DNA of 64,000 bases, taken from the NCBI GenBank assembly GCA_035632955.1, contig DASQFU010000048.1:16653-80652 (forward strand), written 5' to 3'. The position numbers and the translations under genes were made by a program. Positions 1 to 8,440 of this stretch are shown piece after piece (the stretch's first letter is position 1; every line of letters starts with the position of its first letter). The notes under the pieces are model-generated. The model did not search any database. It worked only from the letters and a program-made list of their open reading frames with translations, and was not told where the DNA came from. Source of the DNA: DASQFU01 sp035632955 (GTDB lineage: Bacteria; Eisenbacteria; RBG-16-71-46).

Positions 1-621
1 GTGCTCGCGGTCTCGCTCGCCGCCGTGCTCGGCGCCGGCAGCTCCGCGAGCCAGACGTCGCAGCCGACGCGCGCGTCCAGCGAGTCAGGGCCCCGCTCGG
101 AGCGCAGACCTCAGCCGCGACCGCACGGCTCCAAAGTGACCGTGGCGCCGGAGCAGGTGGAGGTGGACGACGGCGACACGGCCGTCATCCGCTGGAGCGC
201 GAGCGACGCCGAGACGGTGCGCTTCCTCGGCATCGACACTCCGGAGACGCGGCACGTCCCGCACGATCTCCCCTACGCGCAGCCGTTCGGACCCGAGGCG
301 CGTGCGTTTGGGCAAGGCGCCTTCGCCGCCGCCACCCGCATCGAGCTCTTGCGCAGCTCGAGTCTCGATCCGTACCGCCGCACACTCGCGTACTTCTTTC
401 TGAACGGGAAGAACTACAGCGTGCTCGTGGTCGAGGCGCGACTCGCCGAGGAGAGCATCTCGCGTTACGGCGACAACGGACTGAAGCAGGAAGCGGCGGA
501 CGTGCTGGCGGCTGCGAAGCGGACCGGGCCGTTGCCGTTCGAGTCACCGTCCGACTACCGCAAGCGCATGCGCGACGTCTCGCGCTGGATGAAGGACCGG
601 GGGATGAGTCCCGAGCAGTGA
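1..621 (+). CDS. Staphylococcal-nuclease-fold (SNase-like) secreted protein, 5' end possibly cut
   Basis: The protein has the SNase (thermonuclease) signature: DGDT at residues 57-60, then VRFLGIDTPE at 73-82, and YRRTLAYFF at about 125-133. These match the calcium ligands (Asp79, Thr80) and catalytic Arg74, Glu82 and Arg127 of Staphylococcus nuclease. Family members hydrolyse DNA or RNA phosphodiester bonds, usually outside the cytoplasm. The reading frame is open from base 1 with a GTG. The first 18 residues look like the hydrophobic core of a signal peptide without its basic N-terminus, so the true start probably lies upstream of the window. A basic Pro/Arg/Ser-rich linker (20-45) precedes the fold. 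It converges with the minus-strand M14 peptidase 40 bases downstream. Confidence 0.8.
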   Translation: MLAVSLAAVLGAGSSASQTSQPTRASSESGPRSERRPQPRPHGSKVTVAPEQVEVDDGDTAVIRWSASDAETVRFLGIDTPETRHVPHDLPYAQPFGPEARAFGQGAFAAATRIELLRSSSLDPYRRTLAYFFLNGKNYSVLVVEARLAEESISRYGDNGLKQEAADVLAAAKRTGPLPFESPSDYRKRMRDVSRWMKDRGMSPEQ

Positions 622-661
622 AGCTCGCGGCGCCGCGCAACGCGCTCGCGAGCGCGTGACA

Positions 662-2482
662 CTAGGGCGCCAGCACGTCCTCGGGCGGACGGCGGAGCGC
701 GCGGGCGATCGGAATCAGGCTGTACTCGGGATCGGCCCAGCGCGAGCGGTCGTAGAAGAACGCGAGCCGCAGATCGGGACTCTTCGCGAGCGCGGGATCG
801 GATCGCAGCCGCGCCTCGAACTCTCGCGCCAGGGCGGGGTCGTCGCGCAGCATCTGCCGCGCGATCGGCTCCATCACGTAGGGCTCGGCGTATTCCTTCT
901 TCTGCAGCACGGTGTCGAAGGCGTTCCAATGGAACAAACCGTCCGGCGCCTGGGACTCGAACAAGTGCACCGCGACCAGCGCCGAGCGCTGATCGAGCGG
1001 CACCCAAAGGTCGCCGGGGCGGAACGTCCGCTGCCGCCGCACCAACTCGACCTGGATCACGCTGTCGGGAACATGCCCCTCGAACAGCGGCCGCGTCTTC
1101 CACGACACGATCCGCTCCTGCTCGACGGTGTCGCTCCAGGCGCGCGTAAAACGTCGCGTGCGCACGCTGTGGATCGCGAGCCGCTCGGTCGCCGCCGTCC
1201 ACTCCTGCGGCACAAAGTATCCCACCGGCTGGCGCACCGTGATCTCGGGCTCGAGCTCCCGGAACAGCGGAATCAGAGTGTCCCACGGTGCAGTGCCGTA
1301 GCGCGGAACCGTCGTGCCGAGCACAGCGCTGAACTCGTAGCGCGTCGCCACGCCCCGGTACGGGAACGGCTCGCTGCGGCTCGTCAGGCGCGACGTCAGA
1401 TCCACGGTCCGGAGCGCCTGGTCTGCGTTCCGGCCGCGCGCGACGACGTCGCTCTCGGCCTCGGACACCGCCGATCTCAATGCCGCCGGCCGGGCGTTGA
1501 TCTCTTCCAGTAGCGCGACCAGGAGGTCGTAGGTGGCGCGCACGCGGCTCGCGTACGGCTTCAGCACGTGCGTCTCGACCAGCACGCTCGCCCGGCATTG
1601 CAGCGACGTGTAGCCGCTCGAAAACCGCGGGGACGTGCCCTCGAACTTGATCCCGGAGCGCGGATCGTTGGTGGTCACGAAGTCGAGATAGGGCGCCGGC
1701 AGATGCCCGATCGCCGCCAACCGCGACACGACGCGTCCTTCGAACGCATCGACCAGCCAGCGCGTCACGGGATCGGGCGAGGTCGGCCCGTGGTTGAAGC
1801 TGTAGGTCACGTCGTGGCGATAGTCGGCGCCGTTGGTGGTGTGGTTGTCGACCAGCAGATGTGGCCACCAGCGCGTGTAGACGCGCGACAGCATGGCGCG
1901 CATCTCCGGAGCCTCGGCCTTGACGTAGTCGCGATTGAGATTGAGCCCGATCGGCGTCGCCCGCCACCCCATCTCTTCGGGCCCGTTCTGGTTGATGCGG
2001 TTGTAGCGGCTGCGGCGCTCGTGCGCGTCGACCGAGAAGATCGGCAGCACCAGCAGCACGACCTCGTCGAGCAGCGCTTCGCGCGTGCGCGTCACCACCA
2101 TGTCGCGCATCAGCGCGAGCGACGCATCCTTGCCCTCGATCTCGCCGGAATGAATCCCGTTCTGGATCAGGACGATCGGCTTGCCGAGCGCCAGCGCCTG
2201 CTCGGGCGTGAACGCGCGGTCCTTGGACAGGATGACGAGCGGCAGATCGCGTCCCTGGCCACTCCGGCCGTAGCTCTCGACCTTGACCCATGTCGAGGCG
2301 GCCTCGAGCGCGCGGCAGAAACGCATGGTTTCGTCGTAGTCCGCGGTCTGCCGGTAGGCCGAACGCTCCGCGCGCGTCTTCCAGTAGGCGGGAACCGCGA
2401 GCGTGTCGGGTGCGGGTTGGGCGGCGGCGGGCGCCGCGAGGAGAGTCAGCGCCGCGAGTCGGCGGAGCGTGCGCGAGAGCAT
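662..2482 (-). CDS. Secreted M14-family zinc carboxypeptidase-like metalloprotease
   Basis: The 606-residue protein starts with a signal peptide (cleavage near AAAQP, residue 22). M14 motifs follow in order: HSGE at 111-114 supplies two zinc ligands, NLNRDY gives the substrate-binding Asn/Arg, LVDNHTTNG supplies the third histidine, and VETH carries the likely catalytic glutamate. All are intact, so the enzyme is probably active. M14 enzymes remove C-terminal residues from peptides in the periplasm or outside the cell. The C-terminal ~250 residues are not recognisable; in large bacterial M14 proteins this part is usually an accessory beta domain. The gene lies 58 bases downstream of a large secreted protein on the same strand, with a strong hairpin between them that may separate the transcripts. 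Confidence 0.85.
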   Translation of the reverse strand: MLSRTLRRLAALTLLAAPAAAQPAPDTLAVPAYWKTRAERSAYRQTADYDETMRFCRALEAASTWVKVESYGRSGQGRDLPLVILSKDRAFTPEQALALGKPIVLIQNGIHSGEIEGKDASLALMRDMVVTRTREALLDEVVLLVLPIFSVDAHERRSRYNRINQNGPEEMGWRATPIGLNLNRDYVKAEAPEMRAMLSRVYTRWWPHLLVDNHTTNGADYRHDVTYSFNHGPTSPDPVTRWLVDAFEGRVVSRLAAIGHLPAPYLDFVTTNDPRSGIKFEGTSPRFSSGYTSLQCRASVLVETHVLKPYASRVRATYDLLVALLEEINARPAALRSAVSEAESDVVARGRNADQALRTVDLTSRLTSRSEPFPYRGVATRYEFSAVLGTTVPRYGTAPWDTLIPLFRELEPEITVRQPVGYFVPQEWTAATERLAIHSVRTRRFTRAWSDTVEQERIVSWKTRPLFEGHVPDSVIQVELVRRQRTFRPGDLWVPLDQRSALVAVHLFESQAPDGLFHWNAFDTVLQKKEYAEPYVMEPIARQMLRDDPALAREFEARLRSDPALAKSPDLRLAFFYDRSRWADPEYSLIPIARALRRPPEDVLAP

Positions 2483-2497
2483 CGCCGCACGATATCA

Positions 2498-2532
2498 CGG
2501 GCGGGACCGACGATTGCCGCCGGCCCCGCCCG
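2498..2532 (-). terminator. Stable GC-rich hairpin between two secreted-protein genes
   Basis: CGGGCGGG (2498-2505) pairs with CCCGCCCG (2525-2532), and an inner CCG/CGG pairing extends the stem. It sits in the 58-base gap between the sialidase-like gene and the M14 gene, both minus strand. No U-tract follows, so it could terminate, attenuate or only protect a 3' end. Confidence 0.45.
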
Positions 2533-2540
2533 CGAATGTG

Positions 2541-5114
2541 TCAACGAATCACGCTCACGCGCGCGGTCAGCGAGCGCTCGCCCTGAACGAGCCGCACGAC
2601 GTACACCCCCGGCTGGAGCGGGCTGCCGTCGTTCAGATTGACGAGATGCGAGCCGGCGCCGAGCGTGCCGACGGCGCGCTCGCGCACCCGGCGCCCGGCG
2701 ATGTCCAGCAGCTCGAGCGTGGCGGGCTCGGGGCCGGCGAGCGAGAACCCGATCCACAGATCACGATCGGTCGGGTTCGGTCGCGCGCCCTGGAGCGCGA
2801 AGCGCGCCGTGCTCGGGACCTCGATCCACGCCTCTCCGCTCAGCACCTCGCCTTGACCGTCGTCGATGCCGAGACGATAGCCGTAGCGGGAGCCCGGCGC
2901 GACGTCACGATCCGCGTACTCGACGAGTCCCGCACCGTTGGGGGCGGGCGAGGCGATGACGTTCCAATCGCTGGACTCCGTGCGCCGGTACACCGCCGTC
3001 GTGACCGGCCGATCCGCCGCCACGTGCCAGACGAGCTGCACGCGGTCGCTCTCGGCGCTCACGTGCGCGAGCGACACCTGGATCGCGGTGAACGCCAGGT
3101 CGACGCGCCCCATGAACACGTCCACGTCGCTGTTGCGGCCGTCGGACCACGCCACGTAAACCGCGTCGTTGTTCGCGAACAAGCAGATGTAGTCGCCCTG
3201 ATTCGGGGCGATGTTGCTGACGATGTTGGTCCAGTCGGTGCGCACGTCGGTCACCGGCGAGCCCGGCAGCCAGGAGACGCCGCCGTCTTCCGAGCGGGTC
3301 AGGAACGTGTGCGAACCGGAGCCGCAAATGGAGGCCGGCGCGTCGCGCCAGTCGTACCACGCGAGGTAGGGCTTGCCGGCGCTCGACACGCCGACATCGG
3401 GCAACCAGTCGTCGCGGTTGGCCGGGCTGTCGCTGGCGCGTACCGGCGTCGTCCACGACGTGCCGGTGGTGGACGTGGTCGTGAACACGTCGCGATGGTC
3501 GCGCGACCGCTCCGTGACCGCGCCGTTGAACCCGGTATCGATGGTGTAGGCGCCGGTGCCGGCGGGGCCGCCGCTCGAAGGGGTCAAGGATGCGACGCGG
3601 AGGAAATAGTCGCCTGTGGTCGGCAGCGTGAACACGACCAGGGCCTGGCCGTTCGCTTCCGAATCCGAGAACGCGAGCCGGCTGTTCTGGTCGGTGCAGA
3701 AGATGCGGAACGAGCAGATGAGGTCGGCGTCGCTCTCGCTCAGGGCGCAGATGATCGTCTGCCCCGCCGCGCCACTGAACCGGTAGTAGTCGAAGTCGTT
3801 GATGTTGCCGATCTGGCCGCTGATGTTCTGGCTGGCCGTGAACAGATCCGCAGTACCCGGCAGGTCGTTGCTCTCCGACTCGAGGACGGTCGTCGAGGTG
3901 CCGAGGTTGTCGTTGTAGAAGTTGATCGATTCGTTCCAGGTCAGATAGACTCGGCCCCGGAACGGACCGCTGCTGCGGTCCACGGCGAGGCTCGGGAACG
4001 TGATCCCCATGCCGCGGTTGAAACCCGGGGCGCCGGTGCCGAAGTTGGCGAAGTACGAAGCCGCCGTCACCTGCGAGCCGAACGTGGCCCCCGCGGTCGT
4101 CGACTTCCGGACGCGGAAGAAGTCGACGTCAATCGGTCCGATCGCCGCCCAGACGACATAGAGCTCGCCGTCGGGTCCCATCGCCGGGCGCGATGCCTGG
4201 ACCAGCCCGGCGTCTCCCGCCGACGAGATCGTGGTCGCCGTGCTCCAGGCCGCAACGTTGGTCGGGTCGGTCTGGATCTGGAAGTCGATCTGGTTCGCGC
4301 TCGGCGTAAAGTTCGTGTACGACACGTAGAGATTACCGCTCGCCGAGTCGGCGACCACCCAGACCTTGTCGAGGAAGTTGGAGCTGTTGTTCACCGAACG
4401 GACCAGCTTCGGCGTCCCCCAGGTGAGCACGCCGCCGACGAACGTGCCGCGCACGACACCGACGCCGTTGGTGGAGCCCGACGGGTTGCAGAGCGCGGCA
4501 AAGTAGAAGGTGCCGGTTTTCTCGTTCACGGTCAGGACCGGATCGCTGGTCCACTCACCGATGCCACCCGTGACCGGCGGCGCGCCGCCGTCGATCCACG
4601 TCTGCCCGCCGTCGTTGGAGTAGGCATAGCCCTGGGTGCTGAGTCCGGTGTGGAAGCCCTGGCCGTCGTTCCAGGCCGCGATCGCCTGAACGCCCAACGC
4701 GGCGATCGACACTTCCGCCTGCCCGGCGTCGGGATTGTCGCCGGCGCGGTTGTTGAGCTGGCGGTTCGGCGCCAGATTCGCCTGTAGGCGCTCCGGAGCC
4801 GGAGCGTCGAAGCGGTGGTCGCGCGCAAGCTGCGCGGCGCCCTGGCGCCCGCCCGGCTCGCGCATGTCGGCCGGCACGCGGCGGCGCGCTCCGGAACCGG
4901 CTGCCGGCGGCTTCGTTTTCGCGAGCTTTCGGGCCCGAGCGAGCCGATGCCGCGCCCCTTCCATCAGCTTCGCTCGCTGCGTCTGTTTGAACTGGCGCGC
5001 GCGCTGCTCGACGCTCATCTCGCCGGCCGCGGCGCGCAGCGGCGTCTCGATCAGCGCCGCCGCGAGCACGGCGATGGCGAGCGACGTCCAGCGCGCTCGG
5101 AATCGGAGAGTCAT
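2541..5114 (-). CDS. Large secreted BNR/sialidase-like protein with inserted pre-peptidase (PPC) domain and T9SS-like C-terminal domain
   Basis: 857 residues. The start at 5114 is chosen because GGAAG lies just upstream and a signal peptide follows (hydrophobic core SLAIAVLAAALI). The middle contains recurrent W-x-D-x-R and G-G-x-T/S-W/F motifs typical of BNR/Asp-box beta-propellers (sialidase-like fold). Within it sits a pre-peptidase C-terminal domain beginning ESNDLPGTADLF and containing DYYRFSG and GDYFLRV. The last ~80 residues, from RPNPTDRDLWIGFSL to GVYVVRLVQGE, have the FlgD-like/type A sorting layout known for Bacteroidetes T9SS cargo. I infer an exported surface or extracellular protein. 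Enzyme activity is unproven; BNR proteins may only bind glycans. Confidence 0.8.
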   Translation of the reverse strand: MTLRFRARWTSLAIAVLAAALIETPLRAAAGEMSVEQRARQFKQTQRAKLMEGARHRLARARKLAKTKPPAAGSGARRRVPADMREPGGRQGAAQLARDHRFDAPAPERLQANLAPNRQLNNRAGDNPDAGQAEVSIAALGVQAIAAWNDGQGFHTGLSTQGYAYSNDGGQTWIDGGAPPVTGGIGEWTSDPVLTVNEKTGTFYFAALCNPSGSTNGVGVVRGTFVGGVLTWGTPKLVRSVNNSSNFLDKVWVVADSASGNLYVSYTNFTPSANQIDFQIQTDPTNVAAWSTATTISSAGDAGLVQASRPAMGPDGELYVVWAAIGPIDVDFFRVRKSTTAGATFGSQVTAASYFANFGTGAPGFNRGMGITFPSLAVDRSSGPFRGRVYLTWNESINFYNDNLGTSTTVLESESNDLPGTADLFTASQNISGQIGNINDFDYYRFSGAAGQTIICALSESDADLICSFRIFCTDQNSRLAFSDSEANGQALVVFTLPTTGDYFLRVASLTPSSGGPAGTGAYTIDTGFNGAVTERSRDHRDVFTTTSTTGTSWTTPVRASDSPANRDDWLPDVGVSSAGKPYLAWYDWRDAPASICGSGSHTFLTRSEDGGVSWLPGSPVTDVRTDWTNIVSNIAPNQGDYICLFANNDAVYVAWSDGRNSDVDVFMGRVDLAFTAIQVSLAHVSAESDRVQLVWHVAADRPVTTAVYRRTESSDWNVIASPAPNGAGLVEYADRDVAPGSRYGYRLGIDDGQGEVLSGEAWIEVPSTARFALQGARPNPTDRDLWIGFSLAGPEPATLELLDIAGRRVRERAVGTLGAGSHLVNLNDGSPLQPGVYVVRLVQGERSLTARVSVIR

Positions 5115-5169
5115 CGGGTCTTCCTTTCGAAGCAGGGCGAGGGAGCGACGCGAATCGCACCCGTTCATA

Positions 5170-5988
5170 TCAAGGGCCGGCCGCGGTTGGGGAAGCGCTG
5201 GCGAGCGCGGGACCGAACTCCAGAATGAAATGTGAGAGGAGACCGGGCCAGAGCGAGCCTCCGGCCAAGTCTCGCATCAGTCCCCACCACAAGCCAAGCG
5301 GCAAGGAGATACCGACCACGTGGAACAGCCAGGAAGCCGCCGGCACGTCCACGCCGGGCAGGAAGCGCAGCGAGCGCATGGCCGTGAACGCGAGTGCGGG
5401 CACCACCACTCTGGCCCAGCGATTCGTCCGCGGGTCGAGCGAGCCCTGGAGATATCCGCGGAACAGCAGCTCCTCGGGCAAGGCCGAGCCCACGATCGCG
5501 AACACCAGCGCGAACACAAGACTGTCGGGGGTCACGGTCACGATCCCGGCGGTCACCTCCGCGTAGCGGCGCGCGGAGTAGAAGAACGCGATGCCGACCC
5601 CGAGCGCCAGCGTGAGCGCGAAGCGAGTCGGCCGCCCGCCGCGGAATCCGTAGTCGCGCCAGGCATGGCCCTCGGCGATCGCCATCACCCACACGAACAA
5701 TCCCAGCGTCACGAACATCACATCCCCGAGTGCGAGCAGCCAGGGACTGTGCTCGCGCGCGAGCAGCGCGGGAGCGACCACACGGGCGAAGCATCCGGAG
5801 CACAAGGCGTACACCAGTGCATAGAACAGCGCCCGGCGCGTGCCGTGCGCGGAACGGAGCGGCGGGCTTTGCCGGCGGGCCGTCAGGATCGCGAGCCCGG
5901 CCACGAGCAGCAGAAAGCCCGCGACCAGAAATCCGAGCAACGGCTGAGCGTCGGGTGGGGACAGCCTGGCGCCGGCTAGGAACGCCAA
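5170..5988 (-). CDS. CPBP-family intramembrane metalloprotease-like protein
   Basis: A hydrophobic protein of up to 272 residues with about eight membrane segments. It contains the CPBP (Abi/CAAX protease, PF02517) motif PEELLFRGYLQ, where the adjacent glutamates and the arginine form motif 1, and LLSHFILEF near the C-terminus as the histidine motif. The usual middle F-x-x-x-H motif is not obvious: the corresponding stretch reads FTAMRSLRF. Activity is therefore uncertain. Family members cleave prenylated proteins or act in peptide immunity and protein sorting. The start is doubtful. The longest frame uses TTG at 5988, overlapping the upstream gene by 13 bases. Possible coupling with that gene suggests a two-gene operon of membrane proteins. 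Confidence 0.75.
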   Translation of the reverse strand: MAFLAGARLSPPDAQPLLGFLVAGFLLLVAGLAILTARRQSPPLRSAHGTRRALFYALVYALCSGCFARVVAPALLAREHSPWLLALGDVMFVTLGLFVWVMAIAEGHAWRDYGFRGGRPTRFALTLALGVGIAFFYSARRYAEVTAGIVTVTPDSLVFALVFAIVGSALPEELLFRGYLQGSLDPRTNRWARVVVPALAFTAMRSLRFLPGVDVPAASWLFHVVGISLPLGLWWGLMRDLAGGSLWPGLLSHFILEFGPALASASPTAAGP

Positions 5989-6446
5989 CGGAACACCATG
6001 AGGATCAGCAGAGCGAGATAGAGCAGGCTCAGGAGGGCGTTGCCGAGACGCCAGCGCCGCATCAGACGGTCGAACGCCGGAGCTTCGCCGCCGGCCAGGC
6101 TCTGCTTGGCCTGCTGGCGGGCGGCCGAAAGCGCCGGCAGGCTGACGAACGCCATGACCAGGAGCGCGAGCAGCCAGAGCGCATTGACCCAGCGAATCCA
6201 GTCATCGCTCGCCATCCGATAGCCGAGCCGGACCGAGAGCAGGTTGCCGAACACGCCGAGCAGCACCAACGAGCCGAGCCCGGCGGTGCGCGACGACAGA
6301 TGCAGGATGTCGAGCAGCAGCACGCGCTGTCCCCAGTCGGAGGTCGCGCGCGCCGCGCGGCCGTTCCAGTCCGAGAGCACGAGACTGCCGACGAAACTGA
6401 ACGCGAAGAACAAGTGCAGGAGCTGCCAGATATTGTCGAGCGGCAT
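5976..6446 (-). CDS. Four-helix integral membrane protein of unknown function
   Basis: 156 residues with four predicted transmembrane segments: LLHLFFAFSFVGSLVL, TAGLGSLVLLGVFGNLL, NALWLLALLVMAFV and ALLSLLYLALLILMVF. A basic loop (RRWRLG) precedes the last helix. GGAG lies five bases before the ATG. The layout resembles DUF2269-type or copper-resistance-D-like small membrane proteins, but I see no diagnostic residue and assign no function. Its 3' end overlaps the CPBP protease gene, so the two are probably co-translated. Confidence 0.7.
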   Translation of the reverse strand: MPLDNIWQLLHLFFAFSFVGSLVLSDWNGRAARATSDWGQRVLLLDILHLSSRTAGLGSLVLLGVFGNLLSVRLGYRMASDDWIRWVNALWLLALLVMAFVSLPALSAARQQAKQSLAGGEAPAFDRLMRRWRLGNALLSLLYLALLILMVFRWRS

Positions 6447-6559
6447 GAGATCTCCGGGAGGTCGTGCGGGTGGGATGCAACGACGCCACAGACTAACTGC
6501 TTGTCAGGAGCTGGTCTAGGAGCGGTCTCACCGGCGCCGGGATCGGCGGCTCGATCGCT

Positions 6560-8440
6560 TCATGGAGCGCCGGCCGACACGCTCATCCCGAGCATCTGGG
6601 CCAGCCTCCGACCCTCCACGTCGTTCGGATTCAGCATCAAGGCCGAGCGGACTGCCGCGACCGCCTTGGTCCGGTCGCCGGCCTGCATCGCCAGGCGGGC
6701 CACCATCATGTGGTGCGCCGGGGAAGGGTTTCCAAGCTCGGCCCCGAGGCGGTTCAACGAATCCGCTCGCGCGAAATCGCCGCGGTTGTACGCGACCGCG
6801 GATCGGTTGATGGCCACCGTGCCGAAGAACTGGTTGGAGCCGGCCGGCTGCGTGCGCCCCGCGAGATCGAACAGCGAGTCGGCGCTCGCCAAATCCTGAG
6901 CCATGAACGATCGCATGCCTTGCCGCAACAACTCGAGCGCGCGCGGCTCGACCACCATCGCCACGCGCGCACCTTTGGTCTCGAACTCGACCAGCGCGTC
7001 GATCGTGCGTTCCATGCCTTCCATGCCGCCGAACTTGTTCCAGGTGATCGTGGAGTCGCCGTACCAGACGCGCACCGCGCGCGCCCCCTGGAAGCCGACT
7101 TCGCACAACTGCGGCATGCCCCAGAAGCGGACGTCGGCCCCCCGGGGAAGGCTTGGAAACCGCTGCGTGAGCGCCTCGCGGGTCCCGTCGACCGCATGTT
7201 GGAGCCGGACCAGACGCACGAAGGAGATGTGCGACGGCGTTGCCGGAGGCGTGCCGCTGACGGTCACCGGCGCCGGCGTGGTCAGACCCAACGTGACGAG
7301 CCGCAATACCACCCATGCGCCCGCGAGCCAGGGACTGGCGAGACCCATCAGTCCGGTGAGCGCGACGCCCAGTCCCAAGGCCGGCAGCGACGCACGCCAT
7401 GCGTTCCAGTCCGGCAGCAGCAGCGCCAGCGGGGCGCTCGCGAGCACGAACCATGCGATTCCGCCGAGCAACACCGGCTCGCGCGCCACGAGCCGCGCGC
7501 GGGCGGCGCGGCGCGACAGCAGCACCACGGCGGCCACCACGAGCACGCCATAGAGGGACGCGAAGAACGCGCGCCTTTCACCGGACATTTCTTCCAGGTT
7601 CAGATGGGCCACGAGCACGCGCAGGAGAATCCCCGCCACCTCCCCGAACGGGAATCCCGACTGCGTCGCGGGCGGCAGCTCGACGCCGCGGGCGCGCGCG
7701 ATGGTGTACCCGGCCGCCCACAGCACCAGCACGCCGATCGCGAACGCTCCCGAGATCATCGTGTCGCGCATCCGGCGCGTCCGGAAATACGCCACCACCG
7801 GCAGCGCCACCGGCACGATCACGGCGGCATCGTGACTCAGCACCGCTGCGAGCGCCGCGAGCGCCGCCGTCCATCGCCGCCCGGCCAGGCTCTCGTGGAT
7901 CGCGCAGGCCACGGCGACCATGGCGAGCAGGTGCTGGGCCGCGCTCGGCCAGCCGAGCAGCACGCGCGCGGATTCCCCGAGCAGCGGCGAGGCGGCGATG
8001 GCCGCAGCCACCGGGGGGGAGAACCCGCGCCGCGCAGAGCGGTAGAGGAGCACGTAGAGCGCGAACAGCAGCACGGCGTGCAGCAGCGCTGCGCCCCACG
8101 GCGCGGCGAGCAGCCAGGGTCCGATCAGCATGAAGTAGAGCTGCCGGCTGAGCGGCCGCCAGTAATAAGAGGCGCCCATGGAGTCGAAGGGATCGAGCGG
8201 GCGCTGGAACCGGAGCCGATCGAGGAACGAATAGTCGTCGACGACGGCCGTGCCGAGCGGCGCTCCCCGACACGCCCACCACAACGCGGCGAGAAACACG
8301 ATTCCGAGCGCGAGCCAGGCACTCTCGGGGAGCGCCCGTCCGCGACCGCCGGCGCTCTTCACGGCCACCGCCGCGGCATGCGGCGCGCGGGCTGGGCTCG
8401 GAGGCTTGCGGCGGCGCTCAGTGCGCGAGCGTGTCCGCAT
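6560..8440 (-). CDS. Polytopic membrane protein with C-terminal TPR-like repeats
   Basis: 626 residues. A basic N-terminal tail precedes a first membrane segment near residue 45. The VVDDYSFLDRLRF region (~65-80) followed by YYWRPLSRQLYF has the acidic-pair and arginine pattern common in GT-C type glycosyltransferases or mannosyltransferase-like proteins. About ten further membrane helices follow. From residue ~500 the protein is soluble, with helix pairs typical of tetratricopeptide repeats (AINRSAVAYNRGDF, LNPNDVEGRRLAQML). GT-C catalytic identity is a guess. The start overlaps the end of the upstream GT51 gene by 23 bases, suggesting one transcript and possibly a joint envelope role. Confidence 0.7.
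   Translation of the reverse strand: MRTRSRTERRRKPPSPARAPHAAAVAVKSAGGRGRALPESAWLALGIVFLAALWWACRGAPLGTAVVDDYSFLDRLRFQRPLDPFDSMGASYYWRPLSRQLYFMLIGPWLLAAPWGAALLHAVLLFALYVLLYRSARRGFSPPVAAAIAASPLLGESARVLLGWPSAAQHLLAMVAVACAIHESLAGRRWTAALAALAAVLSHDAAVIVPVALPVVAYFRTRRMRDTMISGAFAIGVLVLWAAGYTIARARGVELPPATQSGFPFGEVAGILLRVLVAHLNLEEMSGERRAFFASLYGVLVVAAVVLLSRRAARARLVAREPVLLGGIAWFVLASAPLALLLPDWNAWRASLPALGLGVALTGLMGLASPWLAGAWVVLRLVTLGLTTPAPVTVSGTPPATPSHISFVRLVRLQHAVDGTREALTQRFPSLPRGADVRFWGMPQLCEVGFQGARAVRVWYGDSTITWNKFGGMEGMERTIDALVEFETKGARVAMVVEPRALELLRQGMRSFMAQDLASADSLFDLAGRTQPAGSNQFFGTVAINRSAVAYNRGDFARADSLNRLGAELGNPSPAHHMMVARLAMQAGDRTKAVAAVRSALMLNPNDVEGRRLAQMLGMSVSAGAP

Noticed and set aside
2403..4787. 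Long plus-strand open frame opposite the BNR/PPC gene
   Set aside because: It is rich in Arg/Ala/Gly/Asp with no domain, and mirrors a well-supported minus-strand gene. In high-GC DNA antisense frames this long are common.
5300..5330. CCACGTGG core as a further parS site
   Set aside because: The flanking half-sites do not match the parS consensus and it lies inside the CPBP coding sequence.
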